Notes: generated by a model not told the origin, from the sequence alone. Positions 17,620 to 29,147 are shown, counted from the first letter of the stretch. The stretch is DNA of 64,000 nucleotides from Pseudomonas schmalbachii (GCF_017589465.1 NZ_JAELYA010000001.1:434001-498000), one strand, 5' to 3'. Numbers and translations are program-made.

Positions 17620-17670
17620 GGGGGTGTAACAGGGGATGGATAAAGCGGAGGTGGAATGGATGGCGCAGGT

Positions 17671-17733
17671 GTAGGGCGGGTGAAACCCGCCGTTATTGCC
17701 GGTATGGAAATGGCGGGTTGCACCCGCCCTACG
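17671..17733. repeat. Repeat family B copy between benA promoter and benR
   Basis: An inverted pair of GTAGGGCGGGTGAAACCCGC and GGCGGGTTGCACCCGCCCTA lies just after the benR stop. benR is on the same strand and upstream of benA, so this hairpin lies between them and may limit read-through from benR into the benA promoter. Confidence 0.8.
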
Positions 17734-17742
17734 GGATGACGC

Positions 17743-18714
17743 TCAGCCGCGCCGCTTGAACGTCTCGGAAGGCAACTCGCCAAACTGCTGCCGGTACGCC
17801 TCGGAGAAGCGCCCGAGATGCAGGAAGCCGTAGTCCAGCGCCAGCTCGGTGACGTTGCGCACGTTGCAGCAGGGGTCGCCCAGGCTGGCATGGATGCGCT
17901 CCAGCTTCCTGTTGCGGATGTACTGCTTCGGCGTGACGCGCACATGCCGCTCGAACAGGCCGTACAGCGAACGCAGGCTCATCTGCGCCTGGCGGGCGAG
18001 CTCCTCGACGTCGATGTCCTGCTTGAGGTTGCGCGCGATGTAGTCGTCGATGCGCTCGAACGAGGCCATCGGGCTGGCCAGGCATTCGCGGCTGACATTG
18101 GTCTTCATCAGGGTGAGCATCTTGCTCGCGACGATCTGCTGGTAATGCTCCTCGATGCGCGGCAGGCGCTCGCCGGATTCGGCTTCCAGGCAGACCATCG
18201 ACAGCAGGTTGACGAAGCCTTCCAGCTCGCCCAGCTGATAGCGGTTTTCCAGGAAGCGCACACCCTGGCGCGGGTGCTGCCAGCGCTGTTCGGCGCAGAT
18301 CGATTCCAGCACCGCGGTGGGAATCTTGACGATGAATTTCTCGCAGTCGTCCGAGTAGGTCAGGTCGACCGGGTCGTCCGGGTTGATCAGCAGCAGCTCG
18401 CCGGGAACGAGGTAGTGCTCCTGGCGATGGCCGCGCCACAGGCAATTGCCGCGCAGGAGGATCTGCATGTGGTAGATGGTTTCCAGCGCCGGCGAGGTGA
18501 CGCGCACGGCGGCGCCGTAGCTGATCCGGCAGAGGTCGAGACTGGAGAACTTGCGATGGTTGAGGCTGGCCTCGGGGCGCCCTTTCACCGGCAGGCGGAT
18601 GCAGTGCGTACCGACATGCTGGTTCACATAGCCGGACACCGCGTAGGGGTCGGCATGTTCGAACACCTGGCTGCGTTCGCTCAGCAGGCGGCTTTCCATA
18701 GGCAAGGCACTCAT
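17743..18714 (-). CDS. benR: AraC/XylS-family activator of the ben operon
   Basis: A 323-residue regulator. The N-terminal effector-binding AraC-binding-like domain (around GELLLINPDDPVDLTYSDDC) is followed by a C-terminal double helix-turn-helix at about residues 215-320 (DVEELARQAQMSLRSLYGLF and ELALDYGFLHLGRFSEAYRQ). The length and sequence style match BenR, the chromosomal benzoate-responsive XylS relative. It lies directly upstream of benA, and the two tandem XylS-type sites between them support the assignment. Confidence 0.9.
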   Translation of the reverse strand: MSALPMESRLLSERSQVFEHADPYAVSGYVNQHVGTHCIRLPVKGRPEASLNHRKFSSLDLCRISYGAAVRVTSPALETIYHMQILLRGNCLWRGHRQEHYLVPGELLLINPDDPVDLTYSDDCEKFIVKIPTAVLESICAEQRWQHPRQGVRFLENRYQLGELEGFVNLLSMVCLEAESGERLPRIEEHYQQIVASKMLTLMKTNVSRECLASPMASFERIDDYIARNLKQDIDVEELARQAQMSLRSLYGLFERHVRVTPKQYIRNRKLERIHASLGDPCCNVRNVTELALDYGFLHLGRFSEAYRQQFGELPSETFKRRG

Positions 18715-18907
18715 GGCTCATTGTTGTTGTACGCCACGCTCTTCGGCGCGGCTGTCGTGTGGAACAGTCTATGCGTATCCCGCTGCGCGGGCAGGACTAC
18801 GGGACCGGCGGCAGTAGAAGGCTACGGCCGGGTGCGGGAAGCGGCAATTGGACCTCCGTCGATGCGTGCGGTAACCGCACGCTTTGTCAGAACACCGCTG
18901 GGCTTCA

Positions 18908-18987
18908 CGTAGGTTGGGCTGAGGTACGAAGCCCAACGATATGGCTGCCGGCATGTTGGGCTTCGCTGCGCTCAGCACCAACCTACG
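18908..18987. repeat. Repeat family A copy, diverged left arm
   Basis: A left arm, CGTAGGTTGGGCTGAGGTAC, and a facing arm, GTTGGGCTTCGCTGCGCTCA, surround a short loop. It lies between the 5' end of benR and the 3' end of the methyltransferase gene. Confidence 0.75.
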
Positions 18988-19000
18988 CGAAGCCCGGCGA

Positions 19001-20572
19001 TTACAGCGTCGCCAGGCCGAACAGCTGCAATACGCGATCCAGATGCTCCTCCCTCGCCTGGCGCAGGTCGTCCGGCGCGGTCAGCCGCTCGCCGTTGCGC
19101 AGGAAGCCGAGCTGGTCCTTCTGCTCCGCCTCTTCCAGGCACTTGAGCAGATCGGCGCGGGTCCGGCTGCCGTCCAGCAGCGGCAGCAGATGGCTGGCCA
19201 CCACATCCAGCGACACCGTCTCGTGCCAGGCGTTGAACACATGCGGCGTATGTCCCTCGGGCAACGCGCGGACATAGGCAACCAGCGCGGGATCGATACA
19301 CGGCTTCTCGCACGGCTCCACCCTGGCCACCACCGGCTCCAGGCGGATGCGCGCCATGCCGGAGATCACCAGTTGCTCGAACAGCACGGTCAGATGGTGT
19401 TCCGCCCGCGCCGACAACGAACCGAGCTGCCTGCTCACGGCGGCCAGCAGTTCTTCCATGCCCAGGGTGTTCGGCCAGGCCTCGGTCAGCGCCACCGCCG
19501 CGCATTTCACTTCCCTGCCCTTCAGCACCAGGCTCCTGCCATTGGCATCGCCGAACGACTGCTCGCTCGGATCGAAACGCGGCTCGCCGCTCAGGCACGG
19601 CAGATGGGCGGCCAGGTGCAGCGTGCGCAGGCCGTCGCTCTGCAACTGGTAGCGAATGTCGCCGACGCGCTCCTGGCGGACCAGCAGGGACTGGCGGAAG
19701 GTACGGTTGGTGAGGAAGTCCAGGTACGCCTCCAGCAGCACCTGGCTGCCGCCGCACTCCGCCAGCAGCGGACCCTGCACGGCTGGCGCGTAGTTGCCGA
19801 GGAACATGGTGGCGGGCGTGGCGTCGGCCAGGTAGCTCAGCCCCTGCTCTTCGGCGAGCCGCACGAAGTCGCTGAAGTAGCACGGCGCATTGAACGGCTC
19901 CAGGTACTCGTGCATCAGGTAATAGTCGGAGAAGGAGTGCGCCTGCTGCTGGTATTCCTGCAGCGCCCGGCCGAGCACGCTGCCGGCATCGACGTGCTGG
20001 TGGAGGAAATCGATCATCCCCCGCGCCCGGCCGAGCTTTTCCTCGGGCGACTGGTTGGCGCGCAGGAGCATCGCATCGCGCACCAGCTCGCGCCCCTTCC
20101 AGCCGGGATAGGTGTTGTAGCTGATGTAGGCGATGCCGTCCGGGGCCAGGTTGTCCCGGCTGATGCGCAGGATCGCGTCGCGCACCGGTTCCGGCACCCA
20201 GCTGTAGACGCCGTGGCAGATGATGTAGTCGAATTCGCCGAGTTCCGCGCCCATCGTGGAGAGATCGCCGGCGATCAGCTCGACATTGCCGAGCCCCATC
20301 TGCTCCAGCTTGCGCTTGCCGAGGTCGATCTGCACCGGCGACAGGTCGATACCCACCAGCCGCGCCTGCGGATGGCGCACGGCGAAGGGGATCAGGTTGC
20401 CCGCTGAACTGCAGCCCAGCTCCAGCACCCGCGCGGTGGCGACCGCCGGGGCGCTCAGGCCGAACAGGTAGGCGATGGCCGCCAGGTGCTCCGGTGCGGT
20501 CTGCGGGAACATATAGGAATCGTACGGAACTTCGTCGTAGTACTGTTCTACCTTCTGGATGCCGTCTGACAT
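19001..20572 (-). CDS. Class I SAM-dependent methyltransferase with C-terminal regulatory domain
   Basis: A 523-residue cytosolic protein. The SAM-binding motif I is VLELGCSSAGN (residues ~46-56), followed by LVGIDLSPVQ and the post-motif FDYIICHGVYSWVP. Downstream is a long helical 'methyltransferase regulatory' region of the kind found in large proteobacterial methyltransferases of unknown target. It stands alone between benR and tamB. The start ATG at 20572 has GGAGG upstream (AGAAGGAGGCGACATG). Confidence 0.82.
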   Translation of the reverse strand: MSDGIQKVEQYYDEVPYDSYMFPQTAPEHLAAIAYLFGLSAPAVATARVLELGCSSAGNLIPFAVRHPQARLVGIDLSPVQIDLGKRKLEQMGLGNVELIAGDLSTMGAELGEFDYIICHGVYSWVPEPVRDAILRISRDNLAPDGIAYISYNTYPGWKGRELVRDAMLLRANQSPEEKLGRARGMIDFLHQHVDAGSVLGRALQEYQQQAHSFSDYYLMHEYLEPFNAPCYFSDFVRLAEEQGLSYLADATPATMFLGNYAPAVQGPLLAECGGSQVLLEAYLDFLTNRTFRQSLLVRQERVGDIRYQLQSDGLRTLHLAAHLPCLSGEPRFDPSEQSFGDANGRSLVLKGREVKCAAVALTEAWPNTLGMEELLAAVSRQLGSLSARAEHHLTVLFEQLVISGMARIRLEPVVARVEPCEKPCIDPALVAYVRALPEGHTPHVFNAWHETVSLDVVASHLLPLLDGSRTRADLLKCLEEAEQKDQLGFLRNGERLTAPDDLRQAREEHLDRVLQLFGLATL

Positions 20573-20684
20573 GTCGCCTCCTTCTGACTAAGCGTCATGC
20601 AGGGTATCCGGAACCTGCCTAGCGGGGCGTCGGAACCCGGCGCGGAAATGCTTACTGATTCGACAGGTATAGACGAAAGCTCTG

Positions 20685-23600
20685 TCAGAAATCGCGCTTG
20701 AAGAACAGATCCAGCGAGCTGGCCAGTCCGCTGGCGGCCTCCAGGTAAAGACGCTTGGTCAGGATGTAGCGCAGGGCGATGGTGTTCGCCGGCTCGAATA
20801 CCCCCACCCCGTAGCGCAGGCTGAGACGGTCGGAGAGCTGCCCGCTAGCGACCACGCTGGTGGCGTTGCCGCTGCCCTCGGTATCCAGTTGGAAGTCACG
20901 GATGCCCAACCGCTCGGCGACCTTGCCGGTAAGCGGCGCGCTGCCGGCCAGGCCGAGAGCCAGCGCCGCCTGGCCGACCACGTTGCTGTCCTCGCCGCTG
21001 CTCATCGGCCGTCCCAGCACCAGGTAGGACAGCGCCTGCTCCTGGCTCATCGCCGGCTCGGAGAACACTTCGCTGCGCGGCTGCTCGGCGTTGCCGGTCA
21101 GGCGCAGGCCGGCGATGACGTCGTCGACCTTGCGGATCGCCTCGATGTCCAGGTACGGCTGGTCGATCGGCCCGGCGAACGTCAGGCGCGCACGGCGGAT
21201 GGTCAGGCGCTGGCCATAGGCGCGGTAACGCCCCTTGTTCAGCTTCAGTTCGCCACGGGTGTCGAGGTTGTCGCCGATGTGCACCTGCCCGGCCAGCTCG
21301 GCGGTCAGGCCGAAGCCGGAGAAGGCCAGCTTGTCCTGCCCCACCACGACGTCCACATCCATGGCCAGCGTGGTGGTCTTCTTCTCTTCCGCCGGGGCGC
21401 CGACGATCACCGCGTCGTCCGACACCTTGACCGTCGATGGCGGCAACTGGCGGATGGTGATGTCGCCGCGCGGCACCAGTACCTTGCCGGCAATCGCCAG
21501 CCGCTCTCCGGCCATGCGTACCGAGAGGTCCGGCTCCACCTCCAGGGTGGCGTAGGGTTCGACGGTCACCGGCAGGCGATTGCCGCGAATCGCCAGGTCG
21601 ACGTCCAGGCCGCTGGCCCAGGCGATCCGCCCGGCCAGACTGCCGTTGCCCAACTGGCCGGCCTTCCAGTTGCCGCTCAGATCGACCTGTTCGCCGGCGA
21701 TGCGCGCCTGCAGCTGCAACTGCTCGAAGCGGGTCGGCAGGTCGCCGCCGGAGATTTCTCCGTCGCTGAGCCGCAGATCGCCGTCTACCCGGGGCGCCAG
21801 CAGGGTTCCGGAAATCCGCCCGTTGCCGTTGAGACGGCCCTTTAGCTGCTCGACCATCGGCACGAACGGTCGCGCCACCGCCAGGTCCAGCCCGTTCAGG
21901 TTGAAGCTGCCGGACAGCGGCTTGTTCTGCGGACGCGGATCGAGCTGGGCCTGCACGTCGAGAGTGCCCAGCCCCTCGCCGCGGAAGGTCAGCCCGGTGT
22001 CGATGCGCCGGGGCGTCAGGCGGCTTTCCAGGCGCAGGCTCTGGTAGGGGAAGTCGTGCCATTCGTCCTGCTCCTTCAGGCGCAGGGTGCCGCTGCCGGC
22101 ATCGAGCCGGATGTTGCCGTTGGGGCCGCTGGCGGGCAGGTCCAGCTGCACGTCGCCGTTCAGCGTGCCCTGCCAGGCGAACTCTTCCGGCAGCCAGCGC
22201 GCCAGGCTGTCCAGCGGGAAGTTGCGCAGGTGGAAGCGCAGGCGCGGATCGGGCTGCAGGCGCGAATCTTCGCCGCACAGGCTGGCGGCGCCGCTGGCCC
22301 AGCAGTGCGCGCCGAGATTCACCCGGCCATCAGCCAGCCGTTCCAGGCGCGCCGGCTGCTGCAGGCGCCAGTCCTGCCCGCCGCTCTGGATTTCGCCCTT
22401 GGCGATTTGTCCGCGCCAGTTCTTGCCATCCCAGTTGCCGGCGACATCGAGGGCCAGCACCAGCGGCTTGCCCTGCAGGTTCAGGCTGAGTTGCTGGCGT
22501 TGCAGGGTGCCCTGGGCGTTGGCGGTCAGCACGCCGAAGTTGGTCTCGCCGGAGTTCACCCCTTCGGCGCGCAGGTCCAGGCGGCCGCGTTGTTGCGCGT
22601 CGAGGTTGGCGGCAAGCGTCAGGTTGCGCACGCGCTGGTCGTCCATGCCCACTCGCCGCCCCTTCAGATCGAGCTTGCCCTGCGGCGCCTGCAGGCTGCC
22701 GGCGAGGTCCAGGCGACCGTCCAGCTGGCCGAACAGGCCAGGCCAGAGTTGCCCGAGCCGCGCCAGGGCGATGTCCAGATGCCCGGACAGGCGCTGGTCG
22801 AGGCTGGCTTCGCCACTCACCCGGTTGTCGCCGAGGCGCAGTTCCAGTCCGTCGACCTTCCACGCATCGCCCTCGCCCCTGGCGACGGTCTTGAACAGCG
22901 CCGGCTGGCCACGCAGACGACCCTGTAGATCGAGCTGGGCATCGAGGCGCAGCTTGCCGTCCTTCAGTTCGCCGCTGCTGCGCAACGGACCGCCCAGTTG
23001 GCCGGGCATCTGTTCCAGCCAGTAGGACGGGTCGAGGTCGCTCAGGGTCAGCGCGGTATCCCAGGCCAGCGTGTCGGCAAAACGCAGCTTCAGATTTCCC
23101 TCCGCCTTGCCCTGCCCGGCCCGCAATTGCAGCGACGGCAGATGCACCTGGCCGAGATCGCCGGAGACCGGGCTGGCGACGGTGAAGGCGCCGGCCGGGC
23201 CGTTGAGGGCGGCGTCGAAGTTGCCGAGGTAGTTGCCGTCGCGGTACTGCACTTCGGCCTTCAGCGTATGCAGGCTCACCGGCGGCTCGTCGATGGCCGG
23301 GTACAGGCGCCGCCAGGGGAAGTCCAGCCAGTCCAGCCGCGCGTCGGCGGCGAAGCCTTCCTCCCAGTCCAGACGGCCGTTCAGCGCCACCCGTTGCTCC
23401 GGCGTAGCCGTGAGGTCGAGGGCGGCGATATCCGCGCCCCTGGCATCGACACGGCCCTGCAGGGCCAGGGCGACGTCGCCGCCCTCCCCTGGAAGGCTGG
23501 CGCTGCCGGTCACCTTGTAGCCGCCCTGCAGGTCGCCAACGGCATCCAGCACCAGCTTGTTCAGAGTCAGGGTGTCCGGCAGGTCGGCGCTGGCCTTGAA

Positions 23601-24353
23601 GCCATCGGCGGTCAGGCGCGCCTTGGCCGGCAGGTTTTCGGCCAGCGGTTGCAGGTCGCCCTGCAGGCGGCCCTTGAGGTAGCCGCTGCTGTCGGCGGTC
23701 AGTTGCAGATGGCCGAGCAGTTCGCCGCTGGTCTGCAGATCGATGCTCCACGGCTTGCCGCCCGGCGCCGGCAGTTTCAGTTGCCCGCGCGCTTCCAGCG
23801 GCCAGTTGGACTGCGGCTTGAGCGTGCCGGTGAGGTTCAGCGAGAGATCGTCGCGCGCCAGCGACAGCGAGTCGATGCGCAGACCGTCGCCATCCCACTG
23901 CGCGGCGGCCTGCAGGTCCCTGAGCTGTTCGTTGCCGTCGAGGCGGAAGCTGCCCAGCCAGACCTCGCCGACCTGCAGCGACAACGGCGGCAACAGTTCC
24001 GGCAGGCTGATCGGCCCGGACGATTCCTCCGCCGGGGTATCCGGCAGGTCCAGCTCGACCCGCTCGGCGCGCAGCTTGTCCAGGCACAGGGTGCGGCGCA
24101 GCAGGCAGGATGGCGACCAGTCCAGCTCCGGCTTGTCCAGTTGCAGGCGCGTATCGGCGTTGGCCCATTGCACGCTGCGGGCGCTCCAGTGGCCGCCGAG
24201 ACGGCCCTGGAATTCCTCGACATCCAGCCCCGGCACGCGTCCCAGCGCCCAGCGGCTGCCGGTCTCGCTGCCGAGGATCAGGCCGATTGCCAGCGCCAGC
24301 AGGAGCAGCAGGCAGAGCACCGCCCCGGCAAAAATCAACAGCGCGCGCTTCAC
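20685..24353 (-). CDS. tamB: Translocation and assembly module subunit TamB
   Basis: A 1,222-residue envelope protein. One N-terminal membrane anchor (residues ~5-27, LLIFAGAVLCLLLLLALAIG) precedes a very long beta-rich repeat region of the AsmA/TamB type and a C-terminal DUF490 domain (residues ~900-1222). TamB forms a hydrophobic-groove bridge across the periplasm. With TamA it helps assemble some outer-membrane proteins, and the family is also implicated in phospholipid transport. It overlaps tamA by 4 nt (ATGA). Confidence 0.9.
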   Translation of the reverse strand: MKRALLIFAGAVLCLLLLLALAIGLILGSETGSRWALGRVPGLDVEEFQGRLGGHWSARSVQWANADTRLQLDKPELDWSPSCLLRRTLCLDKLRAERVELDLPDTPAEESSGPISLPELLPPLSLQVGEVWLGSFRLDGNEQLRDLQAAAQWDGDGLRIDSLSLARDDLSLNLTGTLKPQSNWPLEARGQLKLPAPGGKPWSIDLQTSGELLGHLQLTADSSGYLKGRLQGDLQPLAENLPAKARLTADGFKASADLPDTLTLNKLVLDAVGDLQGGYKVTGSASLPGEGGDVALALQGRVDARGADIAALDLTATPEQRVALNGRLDWEEGFAADARLDWLDFPWRRLYPAIDEPPVSLHTLKAEVQYRDGNYLGNFDAALNGPAGAFTVASPVSGDLGQVHLPSLQLRAGQGKAEGNLKLRFADTLAWDTALTLSDLDPSYWLEQMPGQLGGPLRSSGELKDGKLRLDAQLDLQGRLRGQPALFKTVARGEGDAWKVDGLELRLGDNRVSGEASLDQRLSGHLDIALARLGQLWPGLFGQLDGRLDLAGSLQAPQGKLDLKGRRVGMDDQRVRNLTLAANLDAQQRGRLDLRAEGVNSGETNFGVLTANAQGTLQRQQLSLNLQGKPLVLALDVAGNWDGKNWRGQIAKGEIQSGGQDWRLQQPARLERLADGRVNLGAHCWASGAASLCGEDSRLQPDPRLRFHLRNFPLDSLARWLPEEFAWQGTLNGDVQLDLPASGPNGNIRLDAGSGTLRLKEQDEWHDFPYQSLRLESRLTPRRIDTGLTFRGEGLGTLDVQAQLDPRPQNKPLSGSFNLNGLDLAVARPFVPMVEQLKGRLNGNGRISGTLLAPRVDGDLRLSDGEISGGDLPTRFEQLQLQARIAGEQVDLSGNWKAGQLGNGSLAGRIAWASGLDVDLAIRGNRLPVTVEPYATLEVEPDLSVRMAGERLAIAGKVLVPRGDITIRQLPPSTVKVSDDAVIVGAPAEEKKTTTLAMDVDVVVGQDKLAFSGFGLTAELAGQVHIGDNLDTRGELKLNKGRYRAYGQRLTIRRARLTFAGPIDQPYLDIEAIRKVDDVIAGLRLTGNAEQPRSEVFSEPAMSQEQALSYLVLGRPMSSGEDSNVVGQAALALGLAGSAPLTGKVAERLGIRDFQLDTEGSGNATSVVASGQLSDRLSLRYGVGVFEPANTIALRYILTKRLYLEAASGLASSLDLFFKRDF

Positions 24354-26074
24354 AGCTCTGGCCCCATGGAGAAGTGGATACGGAAGCCGCCGCCCTCATC
24401 CAGGCCGTTGGCGAGGTCGAGGCGCAGCGGGCCGACCGGCGAGACCCAGCGCACGCCGATGCCGACGCCGGTCTTGATCGACGGCGCGCTGAGCGAATCG
24501 AAGGCGTTGCCCTCGTCGATGAAGGCCGCCACGCGCCAGCGTTCGGCAATCGGGTACTGGTACTCGACGCTGCCGGCGACCATGTAGCGGCCACCGATCT
24601 TGTTGTCCTCGGAATCCTCCGGCGACAGGGTCTGATAATCGTAGCCGCGCACGCTCTGGTCGCCGCCGGCGTAGAAGCGCAGCGACGGCGGGATCACGTC
24701 GAAATCGTTGGTGGCGATGCCGCCGACCTGCACCCGGCCGAGCAGGCGATGACCGCCGAGGAAGCTGGTCACGCCCTTGGCCAGGGCGCTGACGTGGACG
24801 AGGTCGGCGTCGGACAACGCCCCCTCCTTGGCGCCCTTTACGGCGAACTGCAGGCGATAGCCGCGCGATGGATCGACCTTGTTATCAGCCTGCAGGATCG
24901 ACCAGCCAATGCCCGGCATGAGGAAGGTACTCAGGCCGGAATCGTCGCCGAGCTTGAATTCCTCGTGCTGCCAGTTCAGCGAGATCGCCCGCTGCCAGCC
25001 GCTGTCCAGCTTGTGCTGCCACTCGCCGCCGAGGGTCAGCAGCTTGCTTTCGGTGTCCACCAGGTCCTCGAACTGGTAGCCGCCGGTGAAGCGCAGCTTG
25101 TCGGTGAGCGGCGGATCGAGCGGTATCTCGTACCAGGTGCCGACGTTCTGCCGGGGCGCGGACAGTTCCATCTCGGCACCCAGGCTGTGGCCCTGGGGGT
25201 TGAGCCAGTGGCGCGTCCAGTTGAAGCGGGCGCGCGGGCCGACGTCGGTCGAGAAGCCCAGGCCGACGCCCATGCTGCGCGGCTTGCGCGCGGTGAGCTG
25301 GACATTCACCGGGATCACTTCGCCCTGTGCCAGGGTCGGCGCCGAGTCGACCCGCACGCCGTCGAAATAGCCGCTGGACTGCAACGCCTGGTTGAGGTCG
25401 GCGATCAGCTCAGAGTCGTAGGGTTCGCCGGCCTTGAACGGCACCATGCGCTGCAGCAGCTCCTCGTCGAACGGATGGTCGCCGCTGAAGGTCACCGCGC
25501 CCAGGCTGTAGCGCGGCCCGCTGGCGTAGATCAGCTCGATGTCGGCCACGCCGGCCTGCGGATCGACGCTCAACTTCTGGCTGGTGAACTGCCCACGGAA
25601 GAAACCGAAGCGCGACGCCTGGTTCTCGATCAGCCGCTTGGCGTCCTCGTAGATACCATGGTTGAGCTGCGCGCCCGGCTTGAGCTCGTCGCCGTCCGGC
25701 ACGCGGAAGCTCTTCAGCCGCGCCGCCGGCCCTTCCACGCGGATGACCACCGAACGCAGCCGCACCGGCTCGCCAAGGGTGACGCTGATGCGCAGGGTCG
25801 GCTCCTTGCCATCGCGCACGCGGGCGCGGATGCGTGCCTGGTAGTAGCCAAGCGCCTGGGCGGCCTTGCGCGCGCTGTCCTCGGCGGTGCGGCGGAAGCG
25901 GCGCAGGGACTGTTCATCACGCTCGCCAACGCTGCCCACATAGGCCTCGATATTGGCCTTGAGCGCGGAATTGGCGGGGGTGATTCGAACATCGAGACGG
26001 CTTTCCGCAAGGGCTGCATTGATGAACAGCAGGCCCGCCAGCGTCAGCCAGGGCAATCCGTTGACGACTCTCAT
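24350..26074 (-). CDS. tamA: Autotransporter assembly complex protein TamA
   Basis: A 574-residue Omp85-family outer-membrane protein. The signal peptide is about residues 1-24 (RVVNGLPWLTLAGLLFINAA). POTRA domains cover residues ~25-250, and a 16-strand barrel follows, with the conserved FYAGGDQSVRGYDYQ region and the C-terminal FRIHFSMGPEL strand. I chose the ATG at 26074; an ATG at 26098 would also give a signal peptide, and frames further upstream read into repeat A. It is co-transcribed with tamB. Confidence 0.9.
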   Translation of the reverse strand: MRVVNGLPWLTLAGLLFINAALAESRLDVRITPANSALKANIEAYVGSVGERDEQSLRRFRRTAEDSARKAAQALGYYQARIRARVRDGKEPTLRISVTLGEPVRLRSVVIRVEGPAARLKSFRVPDGDELKPGAQLNHGIYEDAKRLIENQASRFGFFRGQFTSQKLSVDPQAGVADIELIYASGPRYSLGAVTFSGDHPFDEELLQRMVPFKAGEPYDSELIADLNQALQSSGYFDGVRVDSAPTLAQGEVIPVNVQLTARKPRSMGVGLGFSTDVGPRARFNWTRHWLNPQGHSLGAEMELSAPRQNVGTWYEIPLDPPLTDKLRFTGGYQFEDLVDTESKLLTLGGEWQHKLDSGWQRAISLNWQHEEFKLGDDSGLSTFLMPGIGWSILQADNKVDPSRGYRLQFAVKGAKEGALSDADLVHVSALAKGVTSFLGGHRLLGRVQVGGIATNDFDVIPPSLRFYAGGDQSVRGYDYQTLSPEDSEDNKIGGRYMVAGSVEYQYPIAERWRVAAFIDEGNAFDSLSAPSIKTGVGIGVRWVSPVGPLRLDLANGLDEGGGFRIHFSMGPEL

Positions 26075-26099
26075 GGCCGCAAATGCTAGCACGAGCATT

Positions 26100-26184
26100 C
26101 GTAGGTTGGCGCTGAGCGCAGCGAAGCCCAACAACTGCCTGACCGCTGCACCGTTGGGCTTCGCAAGCTCAGCGCCAACCTACG
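26100..26184. repeat. Repeat family A inverted pair upstream of tamA
   Basis: GTAGGTTGGCGCTGAGCGCA with its GCGAAGCCCAAC continuation faces GTTGGGCTTCGCAAGCTCAG with CCAACCTACG. It sits immediately upstream of tamA, between it and tusA, so the tamA promoter must lie inside or very close to the element. Confidence 0.85.
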
Positions 26185-26211
26185 TGGGGCTCGCCTACGT
26201 GGGGAGCGGCG

Positions 26212-26451
26212 TCAGTCGAGCTTCTTGCGAATCCAGTAGAGGTAGGTGCCCGCCTCTTCCTGCTGCTCCACCAGCTCGTGGCCGAGGAACATGCAGAACT
26301 TGGGAATGTCGCGGCGGGTGGAGGGGTCGGTGGCGATCACCTTGAGCAGGCCGCCGGCCGGCAGGTCGCGCACCTTGTTGTGCAGCATCATGACCGGTTC
26401 GGGGCAGTTGAGGCCGGTGGCGTCGAGGGTGTCGTCGACAGCGTGGGACAT
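26212..26451 (-). CDS. tusA: TusA sulfur-transfer protein
   Basis: A 79-residue TusA/SirA-family protein. The sulfur-accepting Cys lies in the [12 protein letters not shown] motif near residue 16, followed by the family's [19 protein letters not shown] block. It relays persulfide sulfur, for example from IscS toward 2-thiouridine formation in tRNA and other sulfur acceptors. It is a single gene; the start is the ATG at 26451. Confidence 0.93.
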   Translation of the reverse strand: MSHAVDDTLDATGLNCPEPVMMLHNKVRDLPAGGLLKVIATDPSTRRDIPKFCMFLGHELVEQQEEAGTYLYWIRKKLD

Positions 26452-26531
26452 GTGGGAACTCCGTGAAGCGAATGCGCGCATTGTCGCGCAAAGCGCCGCC
26501 GCGGGTAACCCTTGTCCCGCCGCGAGGCGGC

Positions 26532-27422
26532 TCAGCGGCCCATCAGCAGCGCCTGGCTGGCTTCCGCCTTCTCGCGCAGGAAGTCCCAGGTGGTGCGCAT
26601 CCGCGCGATGTCCTTGAGCTCGACCGGCATCAGCATCCAGAAAGTCCGCACGAACTCGATCTCGCCGCTGAGCACTTCCTCCAGGCGCGGATCGCCGGCG
26701 GCGGCGAAGCTGGGCAGGATCGCCACCCCGGCGCCCTCCGCCACCGCGCGCTGCTGGGCGAGGATGCTGGTGCTGCGCAGGGCGATGTTCAGCGGCCGGC
26801 CGATCTCGTCGAGGTACTGCAGCTCCTTGCTGTAGAGCATGTCGTCGACGTAGCCGATGAAGGGATGGGTGCGCAGGTCGTCGCGGCTGTTTATAGGTGG
26901 GTGCGCGGCCAGATAGTCGCGCGAGGCGTACAGGCGCAGCACGTAGTCGGTCAGGCGGGTGACCAGGTAGGGGCCGCGCTCCGGGCGCTCCAGGGTGATA
27001 ACGATATCCGCCTCGTGGCGCGACAGTTGCAGCGCGCGCGGCACGGCGAGCAGGTCGACACCGAGGTGCGGATGGCGGCGGTTCAGCTCCACCAGTTGCG
27101 AGGTCAGGACCGTCGAACCGTAACCCTCGGTGGCGCCGATCCGTACCTTGCCGGACAGCCTGTCCTCCGCCCCGCCCAGGCGCTTCTCGATGACCTTGCA
27201 GGCGCTCTCCATCGCTTCCGCCTGCGGCAACAGGTCGTGTCCCGCCTCGGTCAGCCGATAGCCGGCGGTCTCGCGCACCAGCAGTTGCGCGCCGATGCTT
27301 TTTTCCAGCGCCTGCAGCCGGCGCGCCACGGTGGTGTGGTCGACGCCCAGGCGCCGCGCGGCCACGGTGAGCTTCCCGGCCCGCGACAGTTCGAGGAAAA
27401 AACGCAGATTGTCCCAGTCCAT
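26532..27422 (-). CDS. LysR-family regulator divergent from mmsA
   Basis: A 296-residue LysR-type regulator with its helix-turn-helix at residues 1-60 ([20 protein letters not shown] then [20 protein letters not shown]) and a substrate-binding domain after it. It is divergent from mmsAB and so is the likely regulator of valine catabolism here, in place of the AraC-type MmsR known from P. aeruginosa. The start ATG at 27422 begins the family-typical MDWDNLRFF. Confidence 0.87.
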   Translation of the reverse strand: MDWDNLRFFLELSRAGKLTVAARRLGVDHTTVARRLQALEKSIGAQLLVRETAGYRLTEAGHDLLPQAEAMESACKVIEKRLGGAEDRLSGKVRIGATEGYGSTVLTSQLVELNRRHPHLGVDLLAVPRALQLSRHEADIVITLERPERGPYLVTRLTDYVLRLYASRDYLAAHPPINSRDDLRTHPFIGYVDDMLYSKELQYLDEIGRPLNIALRSTSILAQQRAVAEGAGVAILPSFAAAGDPRLEEVLSGEIEFVRTFWMLMPVELKDIARMRTTWDFLREKAEASQALLMGR

Positions 27423-27433
27423 TTCGGCCTTCC

Positions 27434-27462
27434 TGTGCAAAAACGCAGACCATGCTTGCACA
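27434..27462. promoter_or_regulatory. Inverted repeat TGTGCAA-N15-TTGCACA, candidate LysR site
   Basis: A perfect 7-bp inverted repeat with a 15-nt spacer lies in the 139-bp control region between the LysR gene and mmsA, close to the LysR start. A direct repeat, CAAAAACGCA, occurs within it and again at ~27480. Binding by the divergent LysR regulator is inferred. Confidence 0.45.
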
Positions 27463-27561
27463 TCGCCGCATTGAGTTCATCAAAAACGCACTGCTACTCT
27501 CAATCCGAGTCTTCCCCCGCCCTCCCGGGCCATAACGACAATTCGCAGAAGGTTGAGTCCC

Positions 27562-29079
<1,518 letters not shown>

Positions 29080-29088
29080 TGCGACACA

Positions 29089-29147
29089 CGTAGGGCGGGT
29101 GCAACCCGCCAGATTTTCAGCAGGTGGCGGGTTGCACCCGCCCTACG
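29089..29147. repeat. Repeat family B copy between mmsA and mmsB
   Basis: CGTAGGGCGGGTGCAACCCG faces GGCGGGTTGCACCCGCCCTA. It lies inside the presumed mmsAB transcript, 9 nt after the mmsA stop, and could reduce read-through to mmsB. Confidence 0.85.

Noticed and set aside
26075-26134. Extra N-terminal residues MLGFAALSANLR in frame with tamA
   Set aside because: This peptide is a translation of repeat family A; the same peptide appears wherever the repeat is read in that frame.
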